From: Rhizobium phaseoli
GTDB lineage: Bacteria; Pseudomonadota; Alphaproteobacteria; Rhizobiales; Rhizobiaceae
Reading direction: 5' to 3'
DNA length: 64,000 nt
NCBI RefSeq assembly: GCF_003985125.1
Contig: NZ_ML133583.1
Span: 57,424-121,423 of the forward strand
Part shown: piece after piece, positions 1-9,663 of the stretch
Position numbering within the stretch: position 1 is the stretch's first letter
How the letters are laid out: each line of letters starts with the position of its first letter
The notes under the pieces: model-generated
Databases searched by the model: none
What the model was told of the DNA's origin: nothing
Seen by the model: only the letters and a program-made list of their open reading frames with translations
Program-made: the position numbers and the translations under genes

Positions 1-792
1 CCGGATCGTATAGTCCTTGTCGTTCGGATCCGGATTGAACAGGAACCACAGGTCGCGGTCGCTGGCTTTCAACGTCGCCTGGCCCCGGCTCTCCGTCATG
101 TCCGAGAGATCGAAGGAATAGGAATCGAAATTGATGACCGAGACGTTGCCGTCCGGTGTTTTGCGATGCACCTCGCCGTCATGCATGATCAACGTCGTGC
201 CGGTATCGTCGACCGCGCCTTCCTTGGCGTAATAGATCAGCTCGTAGGCCGGGTCCCGCTCGTCGGCGACGAATAGGCCCTTCAGCATGCGGCCCGCCAG
301 ACGCTTGGAGATCTGCACATAGAGACCCTCGTCGATCTTGCGAAAGGTCTTTTCCTCGATAACCGAGGAGAGAAGATCGGCATAGGTTTCGGCGATCATC
401 TGGCGCGCCACGGTCTTTGCCCGCGGCTCGACGATATTGTCGACGAAAAACGAGAAGACACTGATAACGGCGGCAAGCAGCAGGATCGGGCGGACCAGAA
501 TGCTGCGCCGTGCCCCGGCCGCGTCGATGACCGTCAGCTCGGAATCGTTGTTCATCGTCGTCAGCGTCTGAGTGATGGCGATGACAAGCGCGAAGGGCAG
601 CACGACAGGAATGATCGACGGCAGGATCATCGTCGCCAGCTTGGCGAACGAGCCGATCGACTGGCCGCTGTCGGTGACGAGGTTGATGCGCTGCAGCACC
701 TGTGTCGTCCAAATGATCGCCAGCACGGGCAGGAGCGCCACGAGAAACATCTGGCCGACCCGCCGCAATATGTATGTCTCGAGTAGTTTCAT
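1..792 (-). CDS. lptF: LPS export permease LptF (3' end beyond the window)
   Basis: Inner-membrane subunit of the LptB2FG ABC exporter, which extracts lipopolysaccharide from the inner membrane and passes it to the periplasmic Lpt bridge. 264 codons are present, with no stop before the window edge. The ATG is clear, and the N-terminus (MKLLETYILRRVGQMF) is typical of the YjgP/YjgQ family. Hydrophobic segments lie at about residues 15-33, 55-77 and 96-122, followed by a soluble part with the charged NNDSELTVIDAAGARR coupling region between segments 2 and 3. The rest reads as the periplasmic beta-jellyroll domain. In relatives lptG follows directly; that would lie outside this window. The assignment is firm, but the C-terminal membrane half cannot be checked. 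Confidence 0.92.
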   Translation of the reverse strand, partial: MKLLETYILRRVGQMFLVALLPVLAIIWTTQVLQRINLVTDSGQSIGSFAKLATMILPSIIPVVLPFALVIAITQTLTTMNNDSELTVIDAAGARRSILVRPILLLAAVISVFSFFVDNIVEPRAKTVARQMIAETYADLLSSVIEEKTFRKIDEGLYVQISKRLAGRMLKGLFVADERDPAYELIYYAKEGAVDDTGTTLIMHDGEVHRKTPDGNVSVINFDSYSFDLSDMTESRGQATLKASDRDLWFLFNPDPNDKDYTIR

Positions 793-891
793 GCCGGCCC
801 TTGAAAGCACCTGCAGGCCCAAACGGCTTGCAGGAGAATCCCTCTACGCTCTTTGTCGCGCTTTTGCGACAAGCAGGTGTCAAAAATTCAT

Positions 892-1665
892 TCAAATTTC
901 AGAATTTTTTTGGCTCTGTTGCGACTCAGTTAATGCCAGCAGCGCTGCGAAGACGACCAGCGAGGAGAGCCATCCGAGCGTCACGTCGGAGAGATAATGC
1001 GCGCCGAAGGATAGCCGCATGGCCGGCGTCAGGATCGAGATCGCGACGACGGGTGGCACCAGCGCGTAGCGCAGCGATTTCGGGACGAAGAGCAGCAGGC
1101 AGAACAGCCAGCCGGCGCTCGCCGCCTCGCCGGAGACGAAGGAGCAGTTCGAGACGCATTTGCCGGCAAGCGAACCGGCCTCGACGAAATGCAGGGCGCC
1201 GCCGAAAATATCCGTCTGCACCGGCCGCGGCCGGCCCCAATGTTCCTTCAGGATGACATTGACGAGCAGCACCGGCCCGATCAGCAGGGTTCCGAGCGCA
1301 ACTTTGAGCTTGCGCGCCCGATCGGCGTTGAAGGTCGCGCCGTGCTGCTGGTAGCATTCGATGAGTTTCCACGCCATCACGATCGCCACGACATAGGGAA
1401 GGCGGAAGAAGATGGTGCGCAGCAGGTCGAAGTTCCCCGAATCGCGATAGGGAAAGCCGCCGCAGATGCTTCCGGCAGCGACGGTCGCGTCACAACCGGT
1501 GCTCACGAAAAAAAGCTGGGAAAAATAGATGTCGATCCCGGGGAAGGCGCGGAAGACGATCAGCAGCCCCCACCAGGCCCAGAACAACAGCACGAATGCA
1601 CCGAAAGTCGTCTTCGGCAGGCGGATCACCGGGCGCCGCCATCGATTTTTCGAAAAAACTGTCAA
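892..1665 (-). CDS. PAP2-superfamily membrane phosphatase (possibly lipid A phosphatase, LpxF-like)
   Basis: Predicted polytopic inner-membrane phosphatase of 257 residues. Motif 1 is K-x6-RP (KEHWGRPRP, residues 140-148). Motif 3 is R-x5-H-x3-D (R217, H223, D227). Motif 2, normally PSGH, reads VSGE at 177-180, so the usual histidine is replaced by glutamate. The neighbouring lptF (99 bp downstream, same strand) and the rhizobial habit of removing lipid A phosphates suggest an envelope lipid as substrate; that is inference. The start is uncertain: no ATG precedes the first membrane segment, the longest frame begins with TTG at 1665, and a GTG at 1626 is the alternative. Neither has a good Shine-Dalgarno sequence. 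It could also act on undecaprenyl or phosphatidyl phosphates. Confidence 0.75.
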   Translation of the reverse strand: MTVFSKNRWRRPVIRLPKTTFGAFVLLFWAWWGLLIVFRAFPGIDIYFSQLFFVSTGCDATVAAGSICGGFPYRDSGNFDLLRTIFFRLPYVVAIVMAWKLIECYQQHGATFNADRARKLKVALGTLLIGPVLLVNVILKEHWGRPRPVQTDIFGGALHFVEAGSLAGKCVSNCSFVSGEAASAGWLFCLLLFVPKSLRYALVPPVVAISILTPAMRLSFGAHYLSDVTLGWLSSLVVFAALLALTESQQSQKNSEI

Positions 1666-1808
1666 CGCGAATATCTACGAAACTGACGAAAACATCTGGG
1701 CCTGGACGGCCGCGGGCGACCATAACAAGTGTCGCTAGCCATTGACAGACCCGGCAAACGCGAAATTATCCGCCGGGACGGATTTCCAAGAATCCCAGCG
1801 GAGAAGAC

Positions 1809-3299
1809 ATGTCAGCAAAGTTCGAAATTTCATTCTCGAAGTCGGCGAAGCTCAACAGTGGCCTGGCGATCCTGTTGAAGACCGCGGAGGCCGACGCCGC
1901 CGCCGGCGCTGAAACAGCCGATCCGGCGGGCGTTGTCGCCAAGGCTGCGAAGATCGCGCGATTCTCCGGAAAATCCATGGCCGCGCTCGATATCGTCGCC
2001 CCGGAAGGCGCACCGGTCGAGCGCATCGTCGTTCTCGGTCTCGGCAAGGCGGCTGAATTGACCGCTCATGACTGGCTGAAGGCTGGCGGCGCTGCGGCAT
2101 CGAAAATCAAGAATACCGACAGGGCGGCCGTCTTCCTCGACGTCCCCGGCCTGACGACGGACGCGCGCGCGGCCGCCGATTTTGCGCTCGGCATGCTGCT
2201 GCGCGCCTACAGCTTCGATTCCTATAAGACAAAGAAGAATGATGACGAGGAAAAGCCGCCGAAATCTGTCAAGGTGACGATCGTCACCGCCGATGCGAGC
2301 GGCGCCAAGAAGGCGTTTTCCGATTCCGAAGCGATCGCAGGCGGCGTCAATCTTGCTCGTGACCTTGTCAACGAACCGCCAAATGCGCTTGGCCCCGTTG
2401 AATTCGCCGCCAGGGCGAAGGAACTGGAAACGCTCGGTGTCGAGGTGGAGATCCTGACCGAGAAGGAAATGCGCCGTCTCGGCATGGGCGCTCTGCTCGG
2501 CGTCGCTCAAGGGTCCGTGCGCCCGCCGCGCCTGGCGGTCATGCAGTGGAAGGGCGGCAGAGCCAAAGATCGTCCGATCGCCTTCATCGGCAAGGGCGTC
2601 GTCTTCGATACCGGCGGCATTTCGATCAAGCCGGCCGCCGGCATGGAAGACATGAAGGGCGATATGGGCGGCGCCGCAGCCGTGACCGGGCTCATGCATG
2701 TGCTCGCCTCCCGCAAGGCGGCCGTCAACGCCGTTGGCATCATCGGCCTGGTCGAGAACATGCCTGACGGCAACGCCCAGCGTCCCGGCGATATCGTCAC
2801 CTCCATGTCCGGCCAGACGATCGAAGTGATCAATACCGATGCCGAGGGTCGCCTCGTGCTCTGCGATGCGCTGTGGTATTGCAACGATCGCTTCAAGCCG
2901 CAATTCATGATCAATCTCGCCACCCTGACCGGCGCGATCGTCGTCGCCCTCGGCAACGTGCACGCCGGGCTGTTTTCCAACGACGACCAGCTTTCCGCCC
3001 GGCTGACGGCAGCCGGCCTTTCGACCAACGAGAAACTCTGGCGTATGCCGCTCGGCAAGGATTACGACAAGCTGATCGACAGCAAGTTCGCCGATATGAA
3101 AAACACCGGTGGCCGCCACGCCGGCTCGATCACCGCCGCGCACTTCCTCAAGCGTTTCGTGCAGGAGACGCCCTGGGCGCATCTCGATATTGCCGGCACG
3201 GCGATGGGCTCGCCGCAGGACGAGATCAACCAGTCGTGGGGTTCCGGTTTCGGTGTGCGCCTGCTCGACGAACTCGTCCGCGCCCATTATGAATCCTGA
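1809..3299 (+). CDS. pepA: leucyl aminopeptidase (M17 family)
   Basis: Cytosolic metallo-aminopeptidase that removes N-terminal residues from peptides. The 496 residues match the usual length of the family. The catalytic C-terminal domain carries the metal-binding GKGVVFDTGGISIKP segment near residue 261 and the family signature NTDAEGRL near 342. The variable N-terminal domain fills the first 170 residues. A GGAGA ribosome-binding site sits just before the ATG. The stop overlaps the start of holC by one base (TGATG), so the two are probably translated together. Identification is firm. Confidence 0.95.
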   Translation: MSAKFEISFSKSAKLNSGLAILLKTAEADAAAGAETADPAGVVAKAAKIARFSGKSMAALDIVAPEGAPVERIVVLGLGKAAELTAHDWLKAGGAAASKIKNTDRAAVFLDVPGLTTDARAAADFALGMLLRAYSFDSYKTKKNDDEEKPPKSVKVTIVTADASGAKKAFSDSEAIAGGVNLARDLVNEPPNALGPVEFAARAKELETLGVEVEILTEKEMRRLGMGALLGVAQGSVRPPRLAVMQWKGGRAKDRPIAFIGKGVVFDTGGISIKPAAGMEDMKGDMGGAAAVTGLMHVLASRKAAVNAVGIIGLVENMPDGNAQRPGDIVTSMSGQTIEVINTDAEGRLVLCDALWYCNDRFKPQFMINLATLTGAIVVALGNVHAGLFSNDDQLSARLTAAGLSTNEKLWRMPLGKDYDKLIDSKFADMKNTGGRHAGSITAAHFLKRFVQETPWAHLDIAGTAMGSPQDEINQSWGSGFGVRLLDELVRAHYES

Positions 3300-3748
3300 T
3301 GACCGACATTCTCTTCTATCATCTGACCGAAACCAGGCTGGAAGACGCGCTTCCGCCGCTCATCGACAAAAGCGTCGAGCGCGGCTGGCGCGTCGCCGTC
3401 CAGACGCGTGAGCCGGCGCGGCGCGATGCTCTCGATGCGCATCTTTGGACGTACCGCGAAGACAGCTTCCTGCCGCACGGCACCGACGAGGCCGATTTCG
3501 CCGAGAGCCAGCCGGTGCTTTTGACGGTGACGTCGGACAACGCAAATGCGGCGACGGTGCGTTTCATCGTCGACGGCGCCGAGCCGCCGCCGGCAGACCC
3601 TTACGAGCGCATCGTTTTCATGTTCGACGGTCACGATCAGGCGCAACTGGAAGCAGCGCGCGCGCAATGGAAGAGGCTGAAAGGCGAGGGGCATAATCTC
3701 ACCTATTGGCAGCAGACGCCGGAAGGACGGTGGGAGAAGAAGGCCTGA
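3299..3748 (+). CDS. holC: DNA polymerase III subunit chi
   Basis: Small subunit of the clamp-loader complex; in the characterised enzyme it links the replisome to single-strand-binding protein. The 149 residues start MTDILFYHLTETRLEDALPP, the family pattern, and contain the typical ADPYERIVFMFDGHD core and the WKRLKGEGHNLTYWQQ tail. The start overlaps the pepA stop, an arrangement common in alphaproteobacteria. The gene ends about 60 bp before a convergent oxidoreductase gene. Confidence 0.93.
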   Translation: MTDILFYHLTETRLEDALPPLIDKSVERGWRVAVQTREPARRDALDAHLWTYREDSFLPHGTDEADFAESQPVLLTVTSDNANAATVRFIVDGAEPPPADPYERIVFMFDGHDQAQLEAARAQWKRLKGEGHNLTYWQQTPEGRWEKKA

Positions 3749-3808
3749 GCAGACCCCCAGGAAGGATGGCCCTTGCCGTCGGGCTGACAGCAAGGACCGC
3801 CAAGTGGC

Positions 3809-4735
3809 TCAATCGTGGAAGGCTTCGACGAATTTCCGCTTGCCGAGCATGAAGGCGTCGGCGACATGCCGCAGCGGCGCCAGATCGACATCCGATTTGC
3901 CGGCCTTGATGATTTCGGCAAAGCGACGGTAGAGTGAGGGATATTCCTGCTCCGGTTCGGCGAAAGTCAGCGTGCCGTTGATCGAAAGCTTGGCGCCGCC
4001 TTCGGCAAGCACCATCTGGCCGGCCGCCGTTTCGGCGACAATGTCCCAGCTCTGCTTGCCGGTCTGGCGCCAGTCGAATTCGGCGCGAACCGGCAGGCCG
4101 TCGGCATTGCGGAAATGAATGTCGGCGGCGATCGGCGCATCGCGGTTTTCAGGGAATTCGAGCACTGCCTCGGTGATGAAGATCGGACGCGGCAGGATGT
4201 GGGTGACGATCGAAAGCGCATTGATGCCGGGATCGAAAACGCCGAGACCGCCGGCTTGCCAGATCCATTCCTGGTTCGGATGCCAGTGGCGGACATCCTC
4301 TTTCCAGATCACATGCACGCTTTTAATCGTCGTCGAAGCGAGAAACGCCTTGGCGGCTTCGACCGCCGGCGCATAACGCGAATGCCAGCTGGCAAACAGC
4401 GACGCGCCCTGCTTTGCGGCAAGCGCCTCGAGGTCGGCCACTTCGCTCAGCGTCGCGCCGGGCGGCTTTTCCAGGAAGACGTGCTTGCCGGCGACGAGCG
4501 CTTTATAAGCGGCCTCGTAGCGGTATTGCGGCGGCATGCACAGCGAAACGGCGTCGATCGAAGGCTCGGCCTCGAGCATCGCCTCGATCGTCGTATAGCT
4601 GTTGATGCCTTCGACCGTGCCATGGCGGCTGGCCGTGGCGACGAGCTTGAAATCGGCGTTCTTGGCGATGGAGGGGAGGTGCTGGTCGCGGACGATCTTG
4701 CCGACGCCGACGATGGCGAGATTGATAGGGGACAT
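3809..4735 (-). CDS. Gfo/Idh/MocA oxidoreductase, probable D-galactose 1-dehydrogenase
   Basis: NAD(P)-dependent sugar dehydrogenase of 308 residues. The N-terminal Rossmann fold begins INLAIVGVGKIVRDQHLPSI. The EKPPGATLSE segment near residue 94 holds the lysine conserved in this superfamily. The stretches FASWHSRYAPAVEAAKAFL and WIWQAGGLGVFDPGIN resemble, from memory, galactose 1-dehydrogenase of pseudomonads and rhizobia, which makes galactonolactone in the De Ley-Doudoroff route. No other galactose-catabolism gene is nearby, so the substrate is inferred from similarity only. It stands alone and is convergent with holC. Confidence 0.75.
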   Translation of the reverse strand: MSPINLAIVGVGKIVRDQHLPSIAKNADFKLVATASRHGTVEGINSYTTIEAMLEAEPSIDAVSLCMPPQYRYEAAYKALVAGKHVFLEKPPGATLSEVADLEALAAKQGASLFASWHSRYAPAVEAAKAFLASTTIKSVHVIWKEDVRHWHPNQEWIWQAGGLGVFDPGINALSIVTHILPRPIFITEAVLEFPENRDAPIAADIHFRNADGLPVRAEFDWRQTGKQSWDIVAETAAGQMVLAEGGAKLSINGTLTFAEPEQEYPSLYRRFAEIIKAGKSDVDLAPLRHVADAFMLGKRKFVEAFHD

Positions 4736-4853
4736 GGTGTTTCGCTCGAACCTGTGAAAAGTATGATTTATTGGGCTTCTTGTAGCAGAAAGAGGAGCGC
4801 CGACAAGCTCTCCCTTCCATTCTATTGCATCATCCTAACCCATGATGGCCCGT

Positions 4854-6896
4854 CTACCTCATGATAGTTTGGCGAAGGAAGCTGTAACCCAGCGCCGCGC
4901 GGGCGGCGCGCTCTTGCGAATTGCCGTCGCCGCCATGCCCGCCCAGGCCGAACTCATGGAAGAGCGGCTCGTGTCCTTCCTCCTCCAGCCGCGCGGCAAA
5001 ACGGCGTGCATGCGAGGGATGCACTCGGTCGTCATTGGTGGAGCTTTCGATATAAATCGGCGGATAGGCGATCTCGCTCGCCGGCCTGACATTGTGAAGC
5101 GGTGAATAACCGAGCATGAAGTCCCGATCCACCGGGACCTCCGGATCGCCATATTCGTCCATCCAGGCCTGTCCTGCGCTGAACAGGTGGAAGCGTGTCA
5201 TGTCGAGCACCGGCACCTGGCACCAGATCGCACCGAAATCGTGCGGATAGCGCGTCAGCATCACGCCGGTCAGCAGGCCGCCATTGCTGCCGCCCTGGCA
5301 GGCGATCCGCGCGGGCACGGTGTAGCCGCGGGCGACAAGATCGCGCGCGATGGCGACGAAATCGGCAAAGGCCCGGTCTCGCCCCTGCCGCTTGGCGCTG
5401 CGATACCAGTCGGGCCCGAATTCACCGCCGCCACGGATATAGGCCTGTACATAGGCGCCGCCTTGCTCAAGCCAGCGACCGGTCACGCCGGAATAATTCG
5501 GCGACAGCGCGACGTCGAAGCCGCCATAGCCGTAGATCAGCACCGGCAGCGCGCCCTTGGTCCAGTGTCGCGGCAGGACCAGCCGGTAGGCAACTCTGGT
5601 TCCGTCTTCGGAAATCGCCTCCAGCAGTTCGGATGACATGCCGGTGGCATCAAAATAGCTCGGCGCCGCGGCTGTGAAGACCGGCTCGGGCTGTCTGCTG
5701 CGATCGGAGAGTTCGAGGCGATAGCAGGTGGGCGGCTGCAGGAAACCCTGACCGACAATGTAGAGCGTGTCGTCGCCAAGATGCAGATCCGCATAGAGCG
5801 GCCTGAAATAAGCCGTCTGCATGTCCGGCGGCAAGACGATTTCTCGCTGTTCGGCATCGGGCTTCGTCAGGTCGAGCACCATGAGACGCGGATGCAGCCG
5901 GTCGGAGACGATGAACACACACCATTCACGCATCAGCATCATCTGCGAGACGGACTGGCCCTCGCCAGGCTGAAACAGGATCCGCTGCGGCCCGAGCGGC
6001 ATCGTTTCCGACCTGGGATCAAAGCGTTGCAGCACGAGGCTGCCGGTCGCGACGCGCTCGTCGGTCTTAGCCCGCCAAAGGCAATGATCGCGATTGAACT
6101 GAAAATCAGCCTCTTTGGGCAGGTCGATGCGCCGTTGCCTGCCGTCATCGGAAATCAGGTAAGCGCTGGCGACTCCGATCTCGTGCGCGGCGACGAAGAT
6201 GTCGATCAAGCCGGTATCCGCTGAGCTGCCCGATAGGGCAGGGTCGATAACGAGATCGAAGCCATAGACGTCCTCGTCGGCGGCTTCGAACAGGATGGCG
6301 GCATCTTCCGGCCGCCGGCCGCGTTTCAATCGCCGCCCGACGCGCGGCCATCCCGAACGGGTCGCCGAAAACCGGTCGATCGAACCGAAATAGCAAATCT
6401 CGTCGCGGCTTAGCCAATTGGCATGCGATCGTGCGGCCGGCGTGTCGAAGCCGCCCGTCACGATCTGCTTGCTCTCGGCGTCGAATTCGAGCAGGCGGAC
6501 GAGGTCCGAGCCGCCGTCCGAAAGCGTGAGCAGCACGCGCGTCGGTTCCCAGGGGCAGGTGACGACGCCACGCCAGCTCCAGCGCTTGCCTTCGCCGAGG
6601 CAGAAGGCATCGAGATCGAAGACCACCTCCCAATCGGCCTCCGGCAACGGCTGCTGCTCGGCCGGCAGGCGCAGCCAGACGCCGAGCGGATTGTCCTTGG
6701 ACTGGCGGAAATCGAACAGCCACCCGCCGCGGCGCATCGGCACGATCAGCCGGTCCTGCCGCTCGATCAGCGCTTTGATCGCATCACGATCCCTGGCGAA
6801 TTCCGGCGTTCTCAACGCCGCATTGGACAGCGCATTATGTTCGTCGATGAACTGGCGGGTGCGCGGATCCTCGTCCGCTTCGAGATGAAGGTTCAT
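4854..6896 (-). CDS. prolyl oligopeptidase family serine peptidase (S9)
   Basis: Cytosolic-type peptidase of 680 residues: an N-terminal beta-propeller region (about 1-420) and a C-terminal alpha/beta-hydrolase domain. The catalytic triad is visible: serine in GGSNGG (about 537), aspartate in STNDDRVHPSHAR (about 620), histidine in GGHGG (about 653). The PVLIYGYGGFDV segment before the oxyanion region is typical of S9A. There is no signal peptide. An ATG at 6896 is preferred over a TTG six bases upstream. Substrate preference (proline versus basic residues) cannot be read from the sequence. Confidence 0.88.
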   Translation of the reverse strand: MNLHLEADEDPRTRQFIDEHNALSNAALRTPEFARDRDAIKALIERQDRLIVPMRRGGWLFDFRQSKDNPLGVWLRLPAEQQPLPEADWEVVFDLDAFCLGEGKRWSWRGVVTCPWEPTRVLLTLSDGGSDLVRLLEFDAESKQIVTGGFDTPAARSHANWLSRDEICYFGSIDRFSATRSGWPRVGRRLKRGRRPEDAAILFEAADEDVYGFDLVIDPALSGSSADTGLIDIFVAAHEIGVASAYLISDDGRQRRIDLPKEADFQFNRDHCLWRAKTDERVATGSLVLQRFDPRSETMPLGPQRILFQPGEGQSVSQMMLMREWCVFIVSDRLHPRLMVLDLTKPDAEQREIVLPPDMQTAYFRPLYADLHLGDDTLYIVGQGFLQPPTCYRLELSDRSRQPEPVFTAAAPSYFDATGMSSELLEAISEDGTRVAYRLVLPRHWTKGALPVLIYGYGGFDVALSPNYSGVTGRWLEQGGAYVQAYIRGGGEFGPDWYRSAKRQGRDRAFADFVAIARDLVARGYTVPARIACQGGSNGGLLTGVMLTRYPHDFGAIWCQVPVLDMTRFHLFSAGQAWMDEYGDPEVPVDRDFMLGYSPLHNVRPASEIAYPPIYIESSTNDDRVHPSHARRFAARLEEEGHEPLFHEFGLGGHGGDGNSQERAARAALGYSFLRQTIMR

Positions 6897-6976
6897 GTCC
6901 AACCTGCCGGCTCCTGTTGGCGTCTTTTAAGATGCTGTAGCATTTTGAATTATGCAGGAGCCAATATTTCGTAGAG

Positions 6977-8281
6977 TTAGGGCGAAATTGGCGCAGGCCG
7001 CGTCAGGCCGAGATGATCGCGAAGCGTCGGGCCGCCATATTCCCTGCGGAACAGACCGCGTTCCTGCAGGATCGGCACGACCAGCTGCGTGAAGTCTTCC
7101 AGGCCTCCGGGAAAAAACGGCGGCATGACGTTGAAGCCGTCGGCGGCGCGGCTGTCGAACCATTGCTGCATCCTGTCGGCGATTTCGACCGGCGTGCCGA
7201 GGACGATGTGATGGCCGCGGCCGGCGGCAACGCGCAGCGCCAGCTGCCGGATCGTCAGATCCTCGCGTCTTGCCAGCGCCGTCAGCAGTTCGGCGCGGCT
7301 GCGCAACTGATCGGAGATCGGCAGATCCGGCAGCGGGCCGTCGAGATCGTATTCGGCAAGGCTGTGGCCGATGCGTTCTTCCAGAAGCGGCATGGCGCTT
7401 TTGATATCCGTCCACCTGTCGAGTTCTGCGAGCTTGTCCGCGGCCTCCTTGGTCGTGCGGCCGATCACCGGCAGGAAGCCCGGCATGACGGCGACGTCGT
7501 CCGGCTGACGCCCGAAGCGAGCGACACGCTCCTTGAGGCTTCTGTAAAAAGCCTGCGCCTCTTCGAGGCTCTGCTGCGCGGTGAACACCACGTCGGCGGT
7601 GCGGGCGGCAAGATCCTGGCCCGGCCCGGACGAGCCGGCCTGGATCAGGATCGGGTGGCCCTGCGGTGCGCGCGGAATGTTCAGCGGTCCCTTGACCGAG
7701 AAATACTTGCCCTTGTGATCGAGGACACGGAGCTTGGCCGGGTCGGCATAGACGCCGCTCTGCTTGTCCTTGACGAAGGCATCGTCGTCCCAGCTGTCCC
7801 AGAGCCCGCGCACGACGTCGACAAATTCCTCGGCCACGGCGTAACGCTCGTCATGCTCGGGATGGGCCTTGGAGAAATTGTTCGCCGTGCGGGCATAGGA
7901 GGTCGTGACGATATTCCAGGCGGCGCGGCCGTGGCTCAGATGGTCGATCGAGGCGAAGGCGCGGGCCGTGTGATAGGGCTCTCCGTAGGTCGTCGACGCC
8001 GTTGCCGCCAGCCCAATCTTGTCGGTCACTACGGCCAGCGCTGAAAGCAGCGTCAGCGGTTCAAAACGAGCGATCGTCGAGGGATGCGCATCGACGCCGC
8101 TGGTCAATCCGTCGGCCAGGAAGACCATATCGAATTTCGCCGCCTCGGCGATCTCAGACACGCGCCTCAGCAGGTTGAAATTCTCGCTTCCCGCCTCGGC
8201 GTCAGGATGACGCCAGCCGGATACGTGGTGGCCGGCCCCTTGCAGGAACAGGCCCAGATGGATTTCTCTCTTGCGGGTCAT
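6977..8281 (-). CDS. NtaA/SnaA/DszA-type FMN-dependent monooxygenase
   Basis: LLM-class flavin monooxygenase of 434 residues related to nitrilotriacetate monooxygenase component A. It opens REIHLGLFLQGAGHHVSGWR and carries the family blocks FDMVFLADGL, TASTTYGEPYHTARAFAS, LSHGRAAWNIVTTS and PILIQAGSSGPGQDLAAR. These enzymes oxidise C-N or C-S compounds with FMNH2 from a separate NADH:FMN reductase, and none is encoded in this window. It is the last gene of the transporter operon. The ATG at 8281 is chosen; an in-frame TTG at 8299 that overlaps the upstream stop (TTGA) is possible and would add six residues. The substrate is unknown. Confidence 0.85.
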   Translation of the reverse strand: MTRKREIHLGLFLQGAGHHVSGWRHPDAEAGSENFNLLRRVSEIAEAAKFDMVFLADGLTSGVDAHPSTIARFEPLTLLSALAVVTDKIGLAATASTTYGEPYHTARAFASIDHLSHGRAAWNIVTTSYARTANNFSKAHPEHDERYAVAEEFVDVVRGLWDSWDDDAFVKDKQSGVYADPAKLRVLDHKGKYFSVKGPLNIPRAPQGHPILIQAGSSGPGQDLAARTADVVFTAQQSLEEAQAFYRSLKERVARFGRQPDDVAVMPGFLPVIGRTTKEAADKLAELDRWTDIKSAMPLLEERIGHSLAEYDLDGPLPDLPISDQLRSRAELLTALARREDLTIRQLALRVAAGRGHHIVLGTPVEIADRMQQWFDSRAADGFNVMPPFFPGGLEDFTQLVVPILQERGLFRREYGGPTLRDHLGLTRPAPISP

Positions 8282-8295
8282 GGCAAAATCTTTCG

Positions 8296-9654
8296 TCAAA
8301 CGAGGTTTTGGGCGGCATCTTGATTGAGCAGCGCCAGCAGTTTTCGAAGGTCGGCGGCGCTGTGCATGGTCCGGACGAGTGAGGGGATGTCGGCGAAGGC
8401 CGGATGGTGACCGGTCGCGTCACGAAATTTTTCCGTCGGATCGGTCAGCCCCGGCAGACCGTCGAAACGGCGCTGTATCGTGCTGCCGTCGGCAAGCGCG
8501 ATATCGACGATCACGAAGCGGGTCCGTGGATCGCTCGACATGCGCGGCGCGGCTTCGTCATGATGGCGCCCGGCGCGCTTGGCGAGCGCCATCAGCCGTG
8601 GCGCGACCGGCAGCCCGTCAAAATGATCGAGCCGTAGGGCGCCATCGATCAGGGCCGCCGCGAACACGTATTCCGGGCTGAAGCGCGCCTCGATCCCGTT
8701 GGTCGGCTCGCTCACCACCAAGGCTGCATCGGCACCGGGCGGATAGGTAAAGGTGATACGCTCGATTGCCTCTGCGCGCAGGCCTTGCCCGTGGAGATCG
8801 ATGCCGAGAGAAGCGACCGGATGGCTGGCTGTGCAACAGGGATAGGCCTTCAGCGTCAGCCCTGGCGCGACGATCTGCCAGGGCGAGCCCCAGTTCTCGG
8901 TCAAGGCTGACAGGCGTTCCGCTCCGAAGGCAAAGACCGAATGGAAGCCGACGGGGTTGTCGAGGAAATCGGACGCGCCGCCAAAACTGGCCGCCGCCAA
9001 ACGCGCCGACAGGAGCCCCGATCGCGCCGCCATGCCGGCATGAAAGGGTTTGGCGTCCTTGCCGAACTGCAGCCGCAGGCCGGACGATTGCGTTGCCGCA
9101 AGGCCGAGTGCGACAGCGGTCTCGTCCACCGAGGCGCGCGTCAAATGGGCGATTGCGGCTGCCGCGCCCACCGTGCCGAGCGTTGCCGTGGCATGGAAAC
9201 CCTTCTCGTAATGCTTCGAGCCGAGCGACAAACCCAGCCGCGCCATGGCTTCGAGCCCGACGATATAGGAGGCGACCAGCGCCTCCGCGGAAAATTTGCG
9301 CTCGGCGGCCAACGCCAGCAGCGCCGGGATGATCACCGTTGTCGGATGGCCGCGCACGCTTGCATGCACGTCGTCATAGTCAAGCACATGGCCGGCATAG
9401 CCGTTGACGACCGCCGCCGCCAGCGGATCGGTTCGGCGCGCGCTGCCGATCAGGATCGCCGTACCCGGCAGATCGGCTCCGACGGCATCGGACAGAAGGC
9501 CGGTCGTCCTGTCTCGGGCGCCGGCAATCGCGCAGGCGAGAAAATCGATGATCGCCAGGCGGGCCGCGTCCATCGCCGCGACATCCTTCAACGGGTCCGA
9601 GGCGATGATCGCCTCGGCGAATGCCGACGTTAAAGGTGCGAATGTTCTCGTCAT
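8296..9654 (-). CDS. MmgE/PrpD family protein
   Basis: 452-residue member of the family that includes 2-methylcitrate dehydratase (PrpD) and cis-aconitate decarboxylase. Typical segments are IIDFLACAIAG, the GYAGHVLDYDDVHASVRGHPTT stretch split around residue 90, and KPFHAGMAARSGLLSARLAA. No prpB or prpC partner lies nearby, so a role in the methylcitrate cycle is unlikely. Position between an ABC importer and a flavin monooxygenase suggests a hydratase, dehydratase or isomerase step on the imported compound or its product; this is inference. It starts 9 bp after the ATPase gene. Confidence 0.82.
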   Translation of the reverse strand: MTRTFAPLTSAFAEAIIASDPLKDVAAMDAARLAIIDFLACAIAGARDRTTGLLSDAVGADLPGTAILIGSARRTDPLAAAVVNGYAGHVLDYDDVHASVRGHPTTVIIPALLALAAERKFSAEALVASYIVGLEAMARLGLSLGSKHYEKGFHATATLGTVGAAAAIAHLTRASVDETAVALGLAATQSSGLRLQFGKDAKPFHAGMAARSGLLSARLAAASFGGASDFLDNPVGFHSVFAFGAERLSALTENWGSPWQIVAPGLTLKAYPCCTASHPVASLGIDLHGQGLRAEAIERITFTYPPGADAALVVSEPTNGIEARFSPEYVFAAALIDGALRLDHFDGLPVAPRLMALAKRAGRHHDEAAPRMSSDPRTRFVIVDIALADGSTIQRRFDGLPGLTDPTEKFRDATGHHPAFADIPSLVRTMHSAADLRKLLALLNQDAAQNLV

Positions 9655-9663
9655 GACAATATC

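Noticed and set aside
1830..3287. 485-codon open frame antisense to pepA
   Set aside because: Shadow of a gene with intact M17 signatures; no homology pattern of its own.
8296..9654. PrpD of the methylcitrate cycle
   Set aside because: No prpB/prpC neighbours; the context is a transport-monooxygenase operon.
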